DNA of 10,151 nucleotides from Chloroflexota bacterium (GCA_021813225.1 JAKALH010000069.1:1-10151); one strand, 5' to 3'. Shown: positions 1 through 8,146, numbered from the stretch's first letter. A program made the numbers and translations. Notes: generated by a model from the sequence alone, not told the origin.

Positions 1-34
1 CGAACTTGGCGAGTACGCGCCCAACGGGCCCGAG

Positions 35-2095
35 GTGAAACACGATGTGGTGGGCCATGAAGTACAGTGGGCGCGCGCAGTGAACGTGCTCGTTCCAGCT
101 GGTGACGAGCACGAGGTTGTCGGCGAGCGCGTCGAAGAAAGCGAGTTCGTCCGGGCGGAGATTCATCCGCTCGCCGCGTTGATCGGCGGCGCGAATGTCC
201 TTGGCAAGTTGAATGAGTTCTTCGATGATTTTGGCAGAGTCGATCAAGCCGCTCTGGTAACGCTGTTCGAACTGGCAATCATCTATGCTGCGCGCATTGA
301 CTTTCATCCGCGTTATATGATCGCCGGAGTACCCGCCGTTCTCATTTTGGCTGCGGTCGGATTCGACACGATACGGCATAGACTCTGGCCTGCGCCCACA
401 GGCAATGACATGCGCTCTCATCTGGGGCTACGTCTGGCGAAATATATCGGCGGAGCCTGGGTGGTGATGACGTTATCGCTGCCAGTAACGATCAGCGCAC
501 GGGCGCTTACACTGCAAGCTGGCAACCCGGTCTATCAGCACGATGACTTCCGCGCCATCACAAATCAGTATCGGTCACTCGCGCCAGCAGATGCCATCAT
601 CGTACCTTACGGCTGGGAACCCACGCTGGCATATTACGCCTCGAAGCTGGGGATTCGCGCGCAGATTGTAAACATACCCCTGAACAGCCCTTGGACAACG
701 ATAGTAGAACGCCTGAACAGCCTGCACGCCAGACACGTTGAGGTACTCACCTGGTACCAGTTACCGGCGGATCTGCGCGGCGTCTACCCGTGCCTGTTAG
801 GCGCGGCTTCACCTCGCCCCTCGGCCAGTTTTACAGCGATCGGTTTGACCACCACGGCCTATGACGAACCTGCATCGGTGCGCGCTGTGCCAGTGCTATC
901 AACACAGATATCGTTCGCACCGTTTGATCTGCAAAACGCGCTGGTCGTTACCGGAAGCACACAGAGTTGTCTGATCAGTGAATGGACACTGGAGCACCGA
1001 CCACAAGGACCAATCAGCGAATCCTATCGAGTCGCGGCAGGACTGACCAATCCGCTCGGATGGACCTTCGCACGCAGCAATGCCGATTTGCGCGATGACC
1101 GCCAGAGGCCGACACCGTATTGGGTAAGCGGACAGAGCGGAACCGCTTTTAATGCAATCCAGTATCCGCCTGCTGTCGCTGCGGGTCGGTATACCGCTAC
1201 GATCAGCCTGTATTCCGCGGATACACTTCGCGGCGTCGATATCATCCGAGACGGAGCACCGGTCGGCCAATCTGCGGCCATCAGCGCAATTCAGATACTG
1301 CCCGCAGTGCCGGATGTACGGTCCCTTGCCGCGTATTCCTTCACCGCCCTGAATGCCACCATTGCACTCGCGTTGCCTGCCGACGCGATCATAACCGGGT
1401 GTCAGCTACAGCCCGGGCAGGAGTTCCGTGTTACTGCGCTCTGGAAAGCGCCGCCGGCTGCGAACTCGTCCGCAACACTTGAATTAGCAGGCTCAGGCTG
1501 GCATATTGGCCGCCCCATGCCGGTGATGCCGGATTATGGATATCGATTAAGCTGGTATGCGTACGACATACCGGCACGAGCCGGCGGCCGCGCAACACTT
1601 TCACTCGTTGGATCAGATCGAGCCGCGCGGGTGCTGCAGACGTGCGAAATCGTTACATCTGACCACCTGTACAGCGCGCCGCCAATACCGGATCGGTTGA
1701 ATGTCCCACTCGGAAATTTCGCGACGCTTGAGGGCTTTGACGCATCCGACACATCGATCACAAGCCATGCAGCATTTCCCATCACGCTATTTTGGAAAGC
1801 CCGCAGCACGCCGAATATCGGCTACACCGTTTTCACCCACCTGCTGGATGAAGACGGCCGCGTTATCGCCCAGGATGACTCGCAACCCGCCCAGGGACAG
1901 CGCCCGACGACCGGATGGGTCGCCGGCGAGTATATCGTCGACGCACACGAGCTACGCTTTAACACCCAGGGGCTAACATACAACGGCGCGGCAACACTTG
2001 AGATCGGCTTGTACGATGCTGCGAGTGGCAGGCGCGTCCTGGCATCAAACGGAGCCGACCACGTGCTTCTGCCTGTCAAGTTGGCAGTAAAGTAG
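35..2095 (+). CDS. 5'-truncated membrane glycosyltransferase (ArnT/PMT-like) with C-terminal beta-sandwich domains, fused by accident to antisense of hsdR
   Basis: The open frame starts at GTG 35 and is also open back to the window edge. Residues 1 to about 78 are antisense to the hsdR fragment, in the same codon register, and look non-coding. Genuine protein begins near residue 79 (base 269): a YAARIDFHPRYM segment and a membrane helix (about 95-110), then a second helix (about 137-158). This is the end of the multi-pass core of lipid-sugar-dependent glycosyltransferases of the GT39/GT83 type. Next comes a soluble alpha/beta region (about 168-250, with FRAITNQYRSLAPADAIIVPYG) and long beta-rich regions to residue 686, ending with an FTHLLDEDGRVIAQDDSQPA motif (about 600-619). 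The catalytic N-terminal half, where the acidic loop motif and about eight helices would be, is missing, so this is a non-functional remnant unless the break is an assembly error. Its stop lies 7 bases from the stop of the convergent M24 gene. Donor and acceptor are unknown. Confidence 0.65.
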   Translation: MKHDVVGHEVQWARAVNVLVPAGDEHEVVGERVEESEFVRAEIHPLAALIGGANVLGKLNEFFDDFGRVDQAALVTLFELAIIYAARIDFHPRYMIAGVPAVLILAAVGFDTIRHRLWPAPTGNDMRSHLGLRLAKYIGGAWVVMTLSLPVTISARALTLQAGNPVYQHDDFRAITNQYRSLAPADAIIVPYGWEPTLAYYASKLGIRAQIVNIPLNSPWTTIVERLNSLHARHVEVLTWYQLPADLRGVYPCLLGAASPRPSASFTAIGLTTTAYDEPASVRAVPVLSTQISFAPFDLQNALVVTGSTQSCLISEWTLEHRPQGPISESYRVAAGLTNPLGWTFARSNADLRDDRQRPTPYWVSGQSGTAFNAIQYPPAVAAGRYTATISLYSADTLRGVDIIRDGAPVGQSAAISAIQILPAVPDVRSLAAYSFTALNATIALALPADAIITGCQLQPGQEFRVTALWKAPPAANSSATLELAGSGWHIGRPMPVMPDYGYRLSWYAYDIPARAGGRATLSLVGSDRAARVLQTCEIVTSDHLYSAPPIPDRLNVPLGNFATLEGFDASDTSITSHAAFPITLFWKARSTPNIGYTVFTHLLDEDGRVIAQDDSQPAQGQRPTTGWVAGEYIVDAHELRFNTQGLTYNGAATLEIGLYDAASGRRVLASNGADHVLLPVKLAVK
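85..113. repeat. 9-bp perfect inverted repeat
   Basis: The arms CGTGCTCGT (85-93) and ACGAGCACG (105-113) are exact reverse complements around an 11-base loop. Recognisable HsdR similarity ends at about base 116, immediately beside this hairpin. No other function is visible, and a 9-bp palindrome could arise by chance. Confidence 0.4.
116..274 (-). pseudogene. hsdR: Fragment of type I restriction enzyme R subunit (HsdR), C-terminal helical region
   Basis: Read on the minus strand from about 274 down to 116, the frame gives FEQRYQSG, then SAKIIEELIQLAKDIRAAD, then RPDELAFFDALADN. This matches the helical segment near the C-terminus of HsdR, the ATP-dependent translocase and endonuclease subunit of type I restriction-modification systems (family pattern: a conserved IEELIxLAK helix, then a DELAFYDALA motif). 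Only about 53 residues are recognisable. The helicase and nuclease domains, which should lie at higher coordinates, are absent, and a glycosyltransferase begins there instead. On the other side, similarity stops at about base 116, and none of the three minus-strand frames across 1-115 looks like the usual HsdR tail. No hsdM or hsdS is visible. The fragment is not functional as it stands. The identification comes from recognising the motif and was not checked by a search. Confidence 0.6.
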
Positions 2096-2102
2096 AACCC
2101 GT

Positions 2103-3239
2103 CTACACACTCATACGGTCAGGCATAAGATTCATCGGGTATTCAGACATGATCTCTGCGCCTGATTCGGTGATCAGGTACATATTCTCCAGCCGCACGC
2201 CCAGGCGCGCTGGTGCAATATAGGCTCCCGGCTCAACCGCCACAACGCTGCCCACTTCCAGAATACCTTCACGATCGCGGTTCAGGTCTGGCGCCTCCTG
2301 CGCGCGCAGTCCAACGCCATGACCGGCGTGGTGCACCAGCCCCACGTCTGCCAGTGCAGGGTGTTCACGTATTCTCTCGTCGAGCATGCGCCAGATGTCC
2401 GTTCCTCGCACACCTGGCCTCAGAAGGTCAACCAGGCCGCGTTGAATAGCGGCGATATGGTCAAAGATGGACTGTTGCAGATCCGTTGGCTGTGCGCCCA
2501 CGCAGTAGGTACGCGACAGGTCGCACCAGTATCCTCTATAGACTGTCTGAGCGTCTACGGTGAACAGCTCGCCCGTTTCGATTATGCGGTCACGCGCCGC
2601 ACCGGCCATCTCGCCACATCGATAGTCGCCGCCGTGATATACATTCTCACCGGCATCCAGCATCGCGGCCCGTTGCGCAATGGCCAGCACTTCCAGTTCA
2701 TTAGCGCCGTCAACGATAGCCGCCTGTGCCGCCGAATAGGCGGCCAGGTCTGCACGAATGCTACGGCGAATTAACGCGAGTTCATCGGGGTCTTTACGGG
2801 TCTGCATCATCGCAATCTGATCGTCCATCCCGGCCCACGCATCGGGCTCACGTCCGGCCAGCAGTGTCGATGCCAGAAGGTGTGGCATGGACTCGGCCTG
2901 CCAGCCAAGGCGCTGCGCACGCGAATAGGAGCCGGCCATTTTGACGACCAGGCCGTTCAGAATGCGCAGATTGTCCGGGTTGCTTGTATACAACGTGTGA
3001 GGTTGATACGTGATAAGGTCGTCGACGGCTGGAGACTGCGCACTCTCCTGTGCGATGAGCCAGGAATGCCCGGCCTGATCGATCATCAGGCAGGCAGGCC
3101 ACGGCTGCACAAACGCGCCGGTGAAGTAGTAAATGTCCCGGTAGTCGGTAACGAACGCCGCATCGATCTTCATCGATGCAATCACATCGCGCAACCGCTG
3201 CTGGCGGGACCGGCTACCGAATCTGGTCAGTGTAGTCAT
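2103..3239 (-). CDS. M24 family metallopeptidase, Xaa-Pro aminopeptidase type
   Basis: This 378-residue protein has the two-part layout of Xaa-Pro aminopeptidases and prolidases. A creatinase-like N-terminal domain (about 8-145, with VTDYRDIYYFTGAF near 30-43) is followed by a pita-bread catalytic domain (about 150-370). All five dinuclear metal ligands can be placed: Asp229 (FTVDAQ), Asp240 (WCDLSRTY), His307 (HHAGHGVGL), Glu336 (VAVEPGAY) and Glu351 (VRLENMY). The full ligand set argues for an active peptidase rather than a creatinase, which lacks the metals. Family members remove an N-terminal residue before proline or split X-Pro dipeptides in the cytoplasm. No signal peptide is seen. The ATG at 3239 is preceded by only a weak AGAG-like ribosome site. 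The start is 42 bases after the stop of the permease gene on the same strand, so the two are probably co-transcribed. The exact substrate is unknown. Confidence 0.9.
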   Translation of the reverse strand: MTTLTRFGSRSRQQRLRDVIASMKIDAAFVTDYRDIYYFTGAFVQPWPACLMIDQAGHSWLIAQESAQSPAVDDLITYQPHTLYTSNPDNLRILNGLVVKMAGSYSRAQRLGWQAESMPHLLASTLLAGREPDAWAGMDDQIAMMQTRKDPDELALIRRSIRADLAAYSAAQAAIVDGANELEVLAIAQRAAMLDAGENVYHGGDYRCGEMAGAARDRIIETGELFTVDAQTVYRGYWCDLSRTYCVGAQPTDLQQSIFDHIAAIQRGLVDLLRPGVRGTDIWRMLDERIREHPALADVGLVHHAGHGVGLRAQEAPDLNRDREGILEVGSVVAVEPGAYIAPARLGVRLENMYLITESGAEIMSEYPMNLMPDRMSV

Positions 3240-3281
3240 TGCAGAACTCTTTGATGATTGGCAGCCATGGCATTGCCGGAA

Positions 3282-6185
3282 TCACTCGCCTTCTCCCAGT
3301 TTTACTGCCTGGAAAATCCTGATGCGGCGCAGGAACAGAACCAGCATCGGGACCGCTGCCAGGAAAAGCACGCCGAACAGGATGTAGATATCGTAGATCG
3401 CGTTCCAGTTGGTCCGGATGACGAACGGCAGCGCATGTGTCGGGTCACTGGCGCTCTCCTGCAGGAATGGGATGTACAACCGGCTGACAAACACGCCCAG
3501 GGCAGTGCCGCACAACAGGCCAAGTCCCAGCAGCAAAGCGATCTCCCAGGCAAGCGAAACGGCCATCTGAGTCGCGCTCAGGCCAATGGCGCGCAGCATG
3601 CCCAGCTCAATATAGCGCCGGCGGAACGAGAAGATGGCGTACAACAGAAACCCAAGCACCGTTAGAAGCGCCGCAGCCAGAAAGCCGATGGACAACATGC
3701 CGAACAGGCCCTGTCGCGCAGGTCGTGTCTGTTCACTCTGGATGATGGAATTGACATCCGTGCCGCTCCACGGGCTGCCGTCAATAGAGCGTATCTCGGG
3801 GATCACCGCTGCGGTATTGTGCCCGGGTTTGACCCGGATCCAGACATCATACGACGACTCGCCCCCGGAGTTTTCGAACAGGTAATCCAGATTCGCAATG
3901 AGCAGTGTGCCCTGGTCTTTGACATTAGGGAACCAGGTCGGCCACAGCTTGAAGGTGCCCACGATGCGGAAGTTCATATCCACATCGACCGACGGAAACT
4001 GCACCTTGACCTGCAGCGTATCGCCGACGCGCATGACATGATCCTTCATCGCGTTTTCTGATACGAGGATGCCGTCGGGCGTCATCGCCAGTGCATTCAT
4101 CAGCGTACCCAGGGGCTGGTCTGCAAAATCACTGCGCCAATACGCGATTTTGGCGAATTCGCCACGATCAATACCCAGCATCTGCCCGATGGTATCGCCG
4201 CCCACGCCGAAATGCGCGATGGCCGGATAGTTGCCGACCCGCGTCGCCGCCTGCACATCCTTCGCATTGAGGTAATCGCTGACAGGTACAAACAACCAGC
4301 GCGGGCCGGTATCCGCGGCCTGAGCCTTCTGCAAAGCCGCAGTCAGATCGCCGCCCGTGCTGCTGTTCATTGCGCCTACTGAGCTGAAGCTCCCCGGCAT
4401 CTGCACAATCGGCGTTTGAGTGCTCTGCCCGGTATTGGACAGCCTGACGTCGCCACCCACGCTGTAACGGGCGCGCTGGTCCGTGTACTGGTCGAGTGTC
4501 GTGGCAATCGTCGTCGTGAAAGTCGCCAGCGCCAGCGTCAGCACCAGCAGCAGCATCGGCGTCGTATACAGGCCGGGGGATCGCGCCAGTTGCCGCGTCG
4601 CGAGCACCAGCGAGATGCCCGGCAGGCGACTCAGCAGCCAGGACAAACCGCGCAGCAACAGGGGCAGCAGGCGGATCAAAAACAGGGTCATCGCGAACAT
4701 CATCAACGACGGCACGAGAAACAACGTGGGGCTGCTCAGGGGGTCGCCGCCGGAAGTGCCCAGGAACGGCACGTCGATTACACCCTGCTTCTGCAGCATG
4801 TACGTCCAGTAGGCCGCGGGGATCAGCAGCAGCACATCCAGCCACATGCGCTGCCAGAATGGGATTTTCATCGTGCGGGCGCGTTCGAGCCGGTAGGTGA
4901 TGATGGTATGGCGCGATGCCTCAATAACCGGGATCACCGTGATGATGATAACGACGACTGCAGCGATGGTTCCAAACGGCAGGCTGCTCTGCGATATAGC
5001 CACAGGCAGCAATGCACCGGAAGTGAACATCAGAAAACTGCGCGCCTGCCCCATCACTGCCGCAATACCTAACGCGGCCAGCGCGCCCAGACCCAGCGAC
5101 AAGACGGCCAGTGCCAGTGCCTGCAATACCGCAATACCCAGGATCTGCAGTGATGTTGCGCCGCGGCTGCGCAGGACGGCTATCTCATTGCGCTGGCTGT
5201 TTACGGTAAGACTGGATACCAGGATCACGAAAGCAAAGACCAGCAGGAACAGGGGTACGCTGAACGCATAGAGCTGCAGCATCAGTGCACGGCTGTCGCG
5301 CACATACCGCAGCAGGCCATCCTGCGGTGAGGCGCTCATATCCACGTTGATCTGCTGGCTCTTTGCCGCAGCCAGCATGCCATCGATCCTGGCCAGGAAA
5401 TCCTGCACATTCCATACCCGCAATGTGTCGCCATTGAAATTCATGAACCAGATCGCCTCGTCCACGTTCTTCCCCAATCCAGGGGCGGTGTTGCGCGAGA
5501 ATGCGGTGTCTGTCGTCAGCATCATGATATCCAACTGGTCAGGCCGATAGAACCAGTAGGAATCAGTGCGATCGCGCGGTTCCCATACACCGGTGACCAC
5601 GACAGGAACGCGCACTGCACCGCGGTCTTCACGGCCGGTAAATGCCACATACTTATCGCCAACCTGCACGCCCAGGCGCTCGTGCAGCAGCTTGCTGACC
5701 AGAATGCCGGTATATCCATCCGGTGTGGGTGTATCGGACGGCAGTTTGCCCCGGATCAGGTTGATGTGGCTGCCCAGATCGCCGATGGCAACCATGGGTA
5801 TCAGCAGCAATGGTTTGCGCTGGGCGAAGGCATTGAGGTCGGTCAATGAAAATACACGCAGGTTAGCGGTCTGAAAATAGCGTATAAACTGCGTGCGGGG
5901 CAGGCCAAGCAGGCTCGGAACCTGTTGTTCCATGAACCGATCCACAGGTGTAACGTCCGACCATTGCGCGGATACCTGGAAGAATGTACGCAGCTTGAAC
6001 AGAAACGCAAAGGGCGGTATTGCCGATGTTCCGGGGTCGGTGATGCCGAGTTCTCTGGTGAGAATCCGGTGATATACCGCATCGGCGTACATCGGCACAC
6101 TGAACGCCAGCGCGATGGCAGCGATAAAGCCCACCGCACTGGCAAATGCCAGCCCTCGCGTGGACCACAAGCGGCGCGCCGCCAC
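3282..6185 (-). CDS. ABC transporter permease with two FtsX domains
   Basis: This is a 967-residue membrane protein. One N-terminal helix (about 13-33) is followed by a large extracytoplasmic domain (about 35-300). A first FtsX block of three helices follows (about 305-327, 350-375, 404-422), with the cytoplasmic motif NSQRNEIAVLRSRGATSLQI between the first two. Further helices lie at about 447-463, 487-509 and 541-562, followed by a second large external domain (about 563-826). A second FtsX block closes the protein (about 828-852, 879-901, 932-952), with RRRYIELGMLRAIGLSATQM. This doubled layout matches MacB/LolC-like type VII ABC permeases, which transmit ATP-driven motion to external domains for export, lipoprotein handling or cell-wall hydrolase control. 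The start is GTG at 6185; no in-frame ATG lies between it and an upstream TAG, and no strong ribosome site is seen. No ATPase partner gene is in the window. It is followed by the M24 peptidase. The substrate is unknown. Confidence 0.88.
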   Translation of the reverse strand: MAARRLWSTRGLAFASAVGFIAAIALAFSVPMYADAVYHRILTRELGITDPGTSAIPPFAFLFKLRTFFQVSAQWSDVTPVDRFMEQQVPSLLGLPRTQFIRYFQTANLRVFSLTDLNAFAQRKPLLLIPMVAIGDLGSHINLIRGKLPSDTPTPDGYTGILVSKLLHERLGVQVGDKYVAFTGREDRGAVRVPVVVTGVWEPRDRTDSYWFYRPDQLDIMMLTTDTAFSRNTAPGLGKNVDEAIWFMNFNGDTLRVWNVQDFLARIDGMLAAAKSQQINVDMSASPQDGLLRYVRDSRALMLQLYAFSVPLFLLVFAFVILVSSLTVNSQRNEIAVLRSRGATSLQILGIAVLQALALAVLSLGLGALAALGIAAVMGQARSFLMFTSGALLPVAISQSSLPFGTIAAVVVIIITVIPVIEASRHTIITYRLERARTMKIPFWQRMWLDVLLLIPAAYWTYMLQKQGVIDVPFLGTSGGDPLSSPTLFLVPSLMMFAMTLFLIRLLPLLLRGLSWLLSRLPGISLVLATRQLARSPGLYTTPMLLLVLTLALATFTTTIATTLDQYTDQRARYSVGGDVRLSNTGQSTQTPIVQMPGSFSSVGAMNSSTGGDLTAALQKAQAADTGPRWLFVPVSDYLNAKDVQAATRVGNYPAIAHFGVGGDTIGQMLGIDRGEFAKIAYWRSDFADQPLGTLMNALAMTPDGILVSENAMKDHVMRVGDTLQVKVQFPSVDVDMNFRIVGTFKLWPTWFPNVKDQGTLLIANLDYLFENSGGESSYDVWIRVKPGHNTAAVIPEIRSIDGSPWSGTDVNSIIQSEQTRPARQGLFGMLSIGFLAAALLTVLGFLLYAIFSFRRRYIELGMLRAIGLSATQMAVSLAWEIALLLGLGLLCGTALGVFVSRLYIPFLQESASDPTHALPFVIRTNWNAIYDIYILFGVLFLAAVPMLVLFLRRIRIFQAVKLGEGE

Positions 6186-6330
6186 AGTGAATATCGACAG
6201 GAAAGTTCTAATAGTCGTGTCTGCCCTCGCGTGTTTCTACGGCCTGTCTGAATAGTTTACATGCGTGTTAGCATCAGTCGTCGGAAGAGACAGCTACTTC
6301 CGAATATCGTGCGCCGCAGAGGTTCATAGT
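6186..6330. promoter_or_regulatory. Divergent intergenic region with a 7-bp inverted repeat
   Basis: This 145-base gap lies between the permease start (leftward) and the GH29 remnant start (rightward), so it should hold promoters for both directions. I could not pick convincing -35/-10 pairs. It contains a perfect inverted repeat, TCGGAAG (6281-6287) and CTTCCGA (6297-6303), with a 9-base spacer. This could be an operator or a hairpin in the fucosidase leader. An AGAGG ribosome site at about 6318-6322 lies 8 bases before ATG 6331. The earlier in-frame GTG at 6265 lacks such a site and would add residues that do not resemble GH29. Confidence 0.4.
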
Positions 6331-7029
6331 ATGCTTACACCATCGCCTGCCCAGGGCAATGTCGACTGGTTCGTACATGATCGCTTCGGTATGTTCATCC
6401 ACTGGGGGCTGTACTCCCTGGCGGCGCGGCATGAATGGGTGAAATACAACGAAACCATACCCGACGCCATATACCAACGGTATTTCACACAGTTTAATCC
6501 GGATTTATACAATCCGCGCGAATGGGCCTGCGCTGCGCGACGTGCCGGAATGAAGTATGCCTGGAAGAGTCCGGAGCAACTCATTCAGTTGCTGATCAGT
6601 TCCGTTGCCAGCGGCGGCAACCTCATCATGAACACCGGGCCGACCGCGCGCGGCACATTTGACCAGCGCGCCCTCGACTCGCTGGATGTGTATACCGGCT
6701 GGATGCGCCTGCACTCGCGCGCAATCTATGGATGTACACAGAGTGAGTACATACCGCCGCAGGATTGCCGCTATACTCAGAACGGCCGATATTTGTACCT
6801 GCACATTTACAACTGGCCTTTCCGGTTCCTGTATCTCGATGGGATGGCCGGGCGTATCCAGTATGCGCAGTTTCTGCATGACGGCAGCGAGGTGGCGGTC
6901 AAGTCCGCGCTGCGCGATTACAACTACGAGGCCGTGGCTCAGCCGATACCTGAGACTACAGCGGTCATCGAATTGCCGGTTCGCAAACCCGCCGTCGTCG
7001 TGCCTGTCATCGAGTTGTTGCTAAAATAA
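6331..7029 (+). pseudogene. Alpha-L-fucosidase (GH29) remnant with in-frame deletion of the catalytic core
   Basis: Starting at ATG 6331 (AGAGG 8 bases upstream), the frame encodes 232 residues. Residues 1-76 match the GH29 N-terminus: WFVHDRFGMFIHWGLYSL with the HWG motif at 24-26, RHEWVKY with Glu35 and Trp36, then YNPREWACAARRAGMKY. At residues 77-78 (about bases 6557-6563) the sequence jumps to AWKSPEQLIQLL and NLIMNTGPTARGTFDQRALDSL. That is the segment after the catalytic barrel, followed by the usual small beta domain (LYLHIYNWPF, RIQYAQFLHDGS) and an ending in KPAVVVPVIELLLK. GH29 enzymes retain-hydrolyse terminal alpha-L-fucose with an aspartate nucleophile. Here the KHH motif, the nucleophile region and the acid/base region are all absent, roughly 200 residues by comparison with family length. 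Both flanks are well preserved and the frame is intact, so the loss is recent or an assembly collapse. Activity is not expected. Confidence 0.85.
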
Positions 7030-7044
7030 CGGTACTATCTACAA

Positions 7045-7116
7045 GCCAGGCCGCGCGTGACCCATCTGCCGCCCGGGCAGGTCACTCATCACAGCCTCTT
7101 GCCGCGCGCGCCTGGC
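7045..7116 (+). other. Nested inverted repeats between the GH29 remnant and the AKR genes (possible terminator or leader structure)
   Basis: The 109-base gap before the first reductase can fold into nested stems. The outer stem pairs GCCAGG (7045-7050) and CGCGCG (7052-7057), with C7051 bulged, against CGCGCG (7105-7110) and CCTGGC (7111-7116). Inside it, TGAC (7058-7061) pairs with GTCA (7081-7084), and CTGCC (7066-7070) pairs with GGCAG (7076-7080) over a GCCCG loop. No U-run follows, so a simple intrinsic terminator is not supported. It ends 11 bases before the GGAGGA ribosome site of the next gene, so a 5' leader role is possible. Chance pairing in G+C-rich DNA is the main alternative. 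Confidence 0.35.
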
Positions 7117-7138
7117 AAAAGCGTTACGGAGGAATCGA

Positions 7139-8146
7139 ATGGAATATCGAGCATTAGGGCGCACCGGGGTAAGAGTCAGCGCGTTGTGTCTGGGTTGCAT
7201 GATGTTTGGCGGCAGGACAACCCCCGAAGACAGTTACGCAATCATCGACAGAGCGATCGATGCCGGCATTAATTTTCTGGATACCGCGAATGTCTACAGC
7301 CGCGGGCGAAGCGAAGAGGTTACCGGCGAGGCCTTGAAGCGCAACGGCAAACGGCAGCGCATCGTGCTGGCCACCAAAGTGCATGGCGTGATGGCCGACG
7401 ATGACCCTAACATGCAGGGTAACAGCCGCCGCCACATTATCGAACAGTGCGAAGCCAGCCTGCGCCGCCTGCAGACGGACCACATCGACCTGTACCAGAT
7501 ACACCGCCCGCAGTCGGACATTCCCGTCGACGAAACGCTGCGCGCGCTGGACGACCTGATCCGCGCCGGGAAAGTGCGCTATATCGGCACGACGACCTAT
7601 GCGGCGTGGCAACTGGTCGAGTCGTTCTGGATGGCAAAGGAACTCGGGCTGAATCGATTTGTGTGCGAGCAGCCACCCTACAACCTGCTGGATCGACGTG
7701 TCGAGCGCGAGCTGATACCGATGGCGCGGACGTATGGAATGGGAATCATCCCGTGGAGTCCGCTGGCCGGCGGATTGCTGACCGGCAAGTACAACCGTAA
7801 TTCTCCGCCGCCCGCCGACGCACGCTTTGCGGATTTCGAAAGGAATCCTCTGCTGCAGCGTCGCTGGACACAGCAGGCTTTCGATATTATCGACGGAATC
7901 ACCGCACTGACACAGGCCAGAGGCGTGGCAATGTCGCAGTTTGCGCTGGCATGGTGCGCGCAGCAACCGGGCGTTACCAGCCCCATCATCGGACCGCGCA
8001 CAATGGAGCAGCTTGAGGACAACCTGAAAGCCCTCGACATCAAGATAAGCGACGAAGACAAGGCTGCGATAGATAAGGTCTCCATCCCCGGCAGGGTTGC
8101 CGCGCCTTACTACGAAGCCGATTTCGGACCGCACCACTATCGATAG
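7139..8146 (+). CDS. Aldo/keto reductase, first tandem copy
   Basis: This 335-residue (beta/alpha)8-barrel NAD(P)H-dependent oxidoreductase reduces aldehydes or ketones, or oxidises alcohols, in the cytoplasm. The AKR signature tetrad is complete: Asp48 and Tyr53 (FLDTANVYSRGRSEE), Lys80 (VLATK) and His122 (YQIHRP). The C-terminal cofactor-binding segment is GPRTMEQLEDNLKA (286-299), and WSPLAGGLLTGKY sits at 206-218. Full family length with no breaks. GGAGGA at 7128-7133 lies 5 bases before ATG 7139, a strong ribosome site. It is followed after 23 bases by a close paralogue. The closest style is the YajO/YhdN/IolS-like group of bacterial AKRs, so a sugar, polyol or general aldehyde substrate is plausible. 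The upstream fucosidase remnant hints at sugar metabolism, but this is inference only. Confidence 0.92.
   Translation: MEYRALGRTGVRVSALCLGCMMFGGRTTPEDSYAIIDRAIDAGINFLDTANVYSRGRSEEVTGEALKRNGKRQRIVLATKVHGVMADDDPNMQGNSRRHIIEQCEASLRRLQTDHIDLYQIHRPQSDIPVDETLRALDDLIRAGKVRYIGTTTYAAWQLVESFWMAKELGLNRFVCEQPPYNLLDRRVERELIPMARTYGMGIIPWSPLAGGLLTGKYNRNSPPPADARFADFERNPLLQRRWTQQAFDIIDGITALTQARGVAMSQFALAWCAQQPGVTSPIIGPRTMEQLEDNLKALDIKISDEDKAAIDKVSIPGRVAAPYYEADFGPHHYR

Noticed and set aside
35..268. N-terminal 78 residues of the plus-strand frame as a real protein domain
   Set aside because: They are the exact antisense, in matching codon register, of an HsdR-like reading, and they have low-complexity acidic composition with no membrane helix where the glycosyltransferase should have several.
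3258..3665. Plus-strand frames opposite the permease (also 4168-4845 and 4416-5072)
   Set aside because: Glutamine/arginine-rich translations typical of shadow frames. The permease reading has consistent membrane helices and FtsX motifs.
6265..6330. Earlier GTG start for the GH29 remnant
   Set aside because: It adds 22 residues without GH29 resemblance or a ribosome site, while ATG 6331 has AGAGG at proper spacing.
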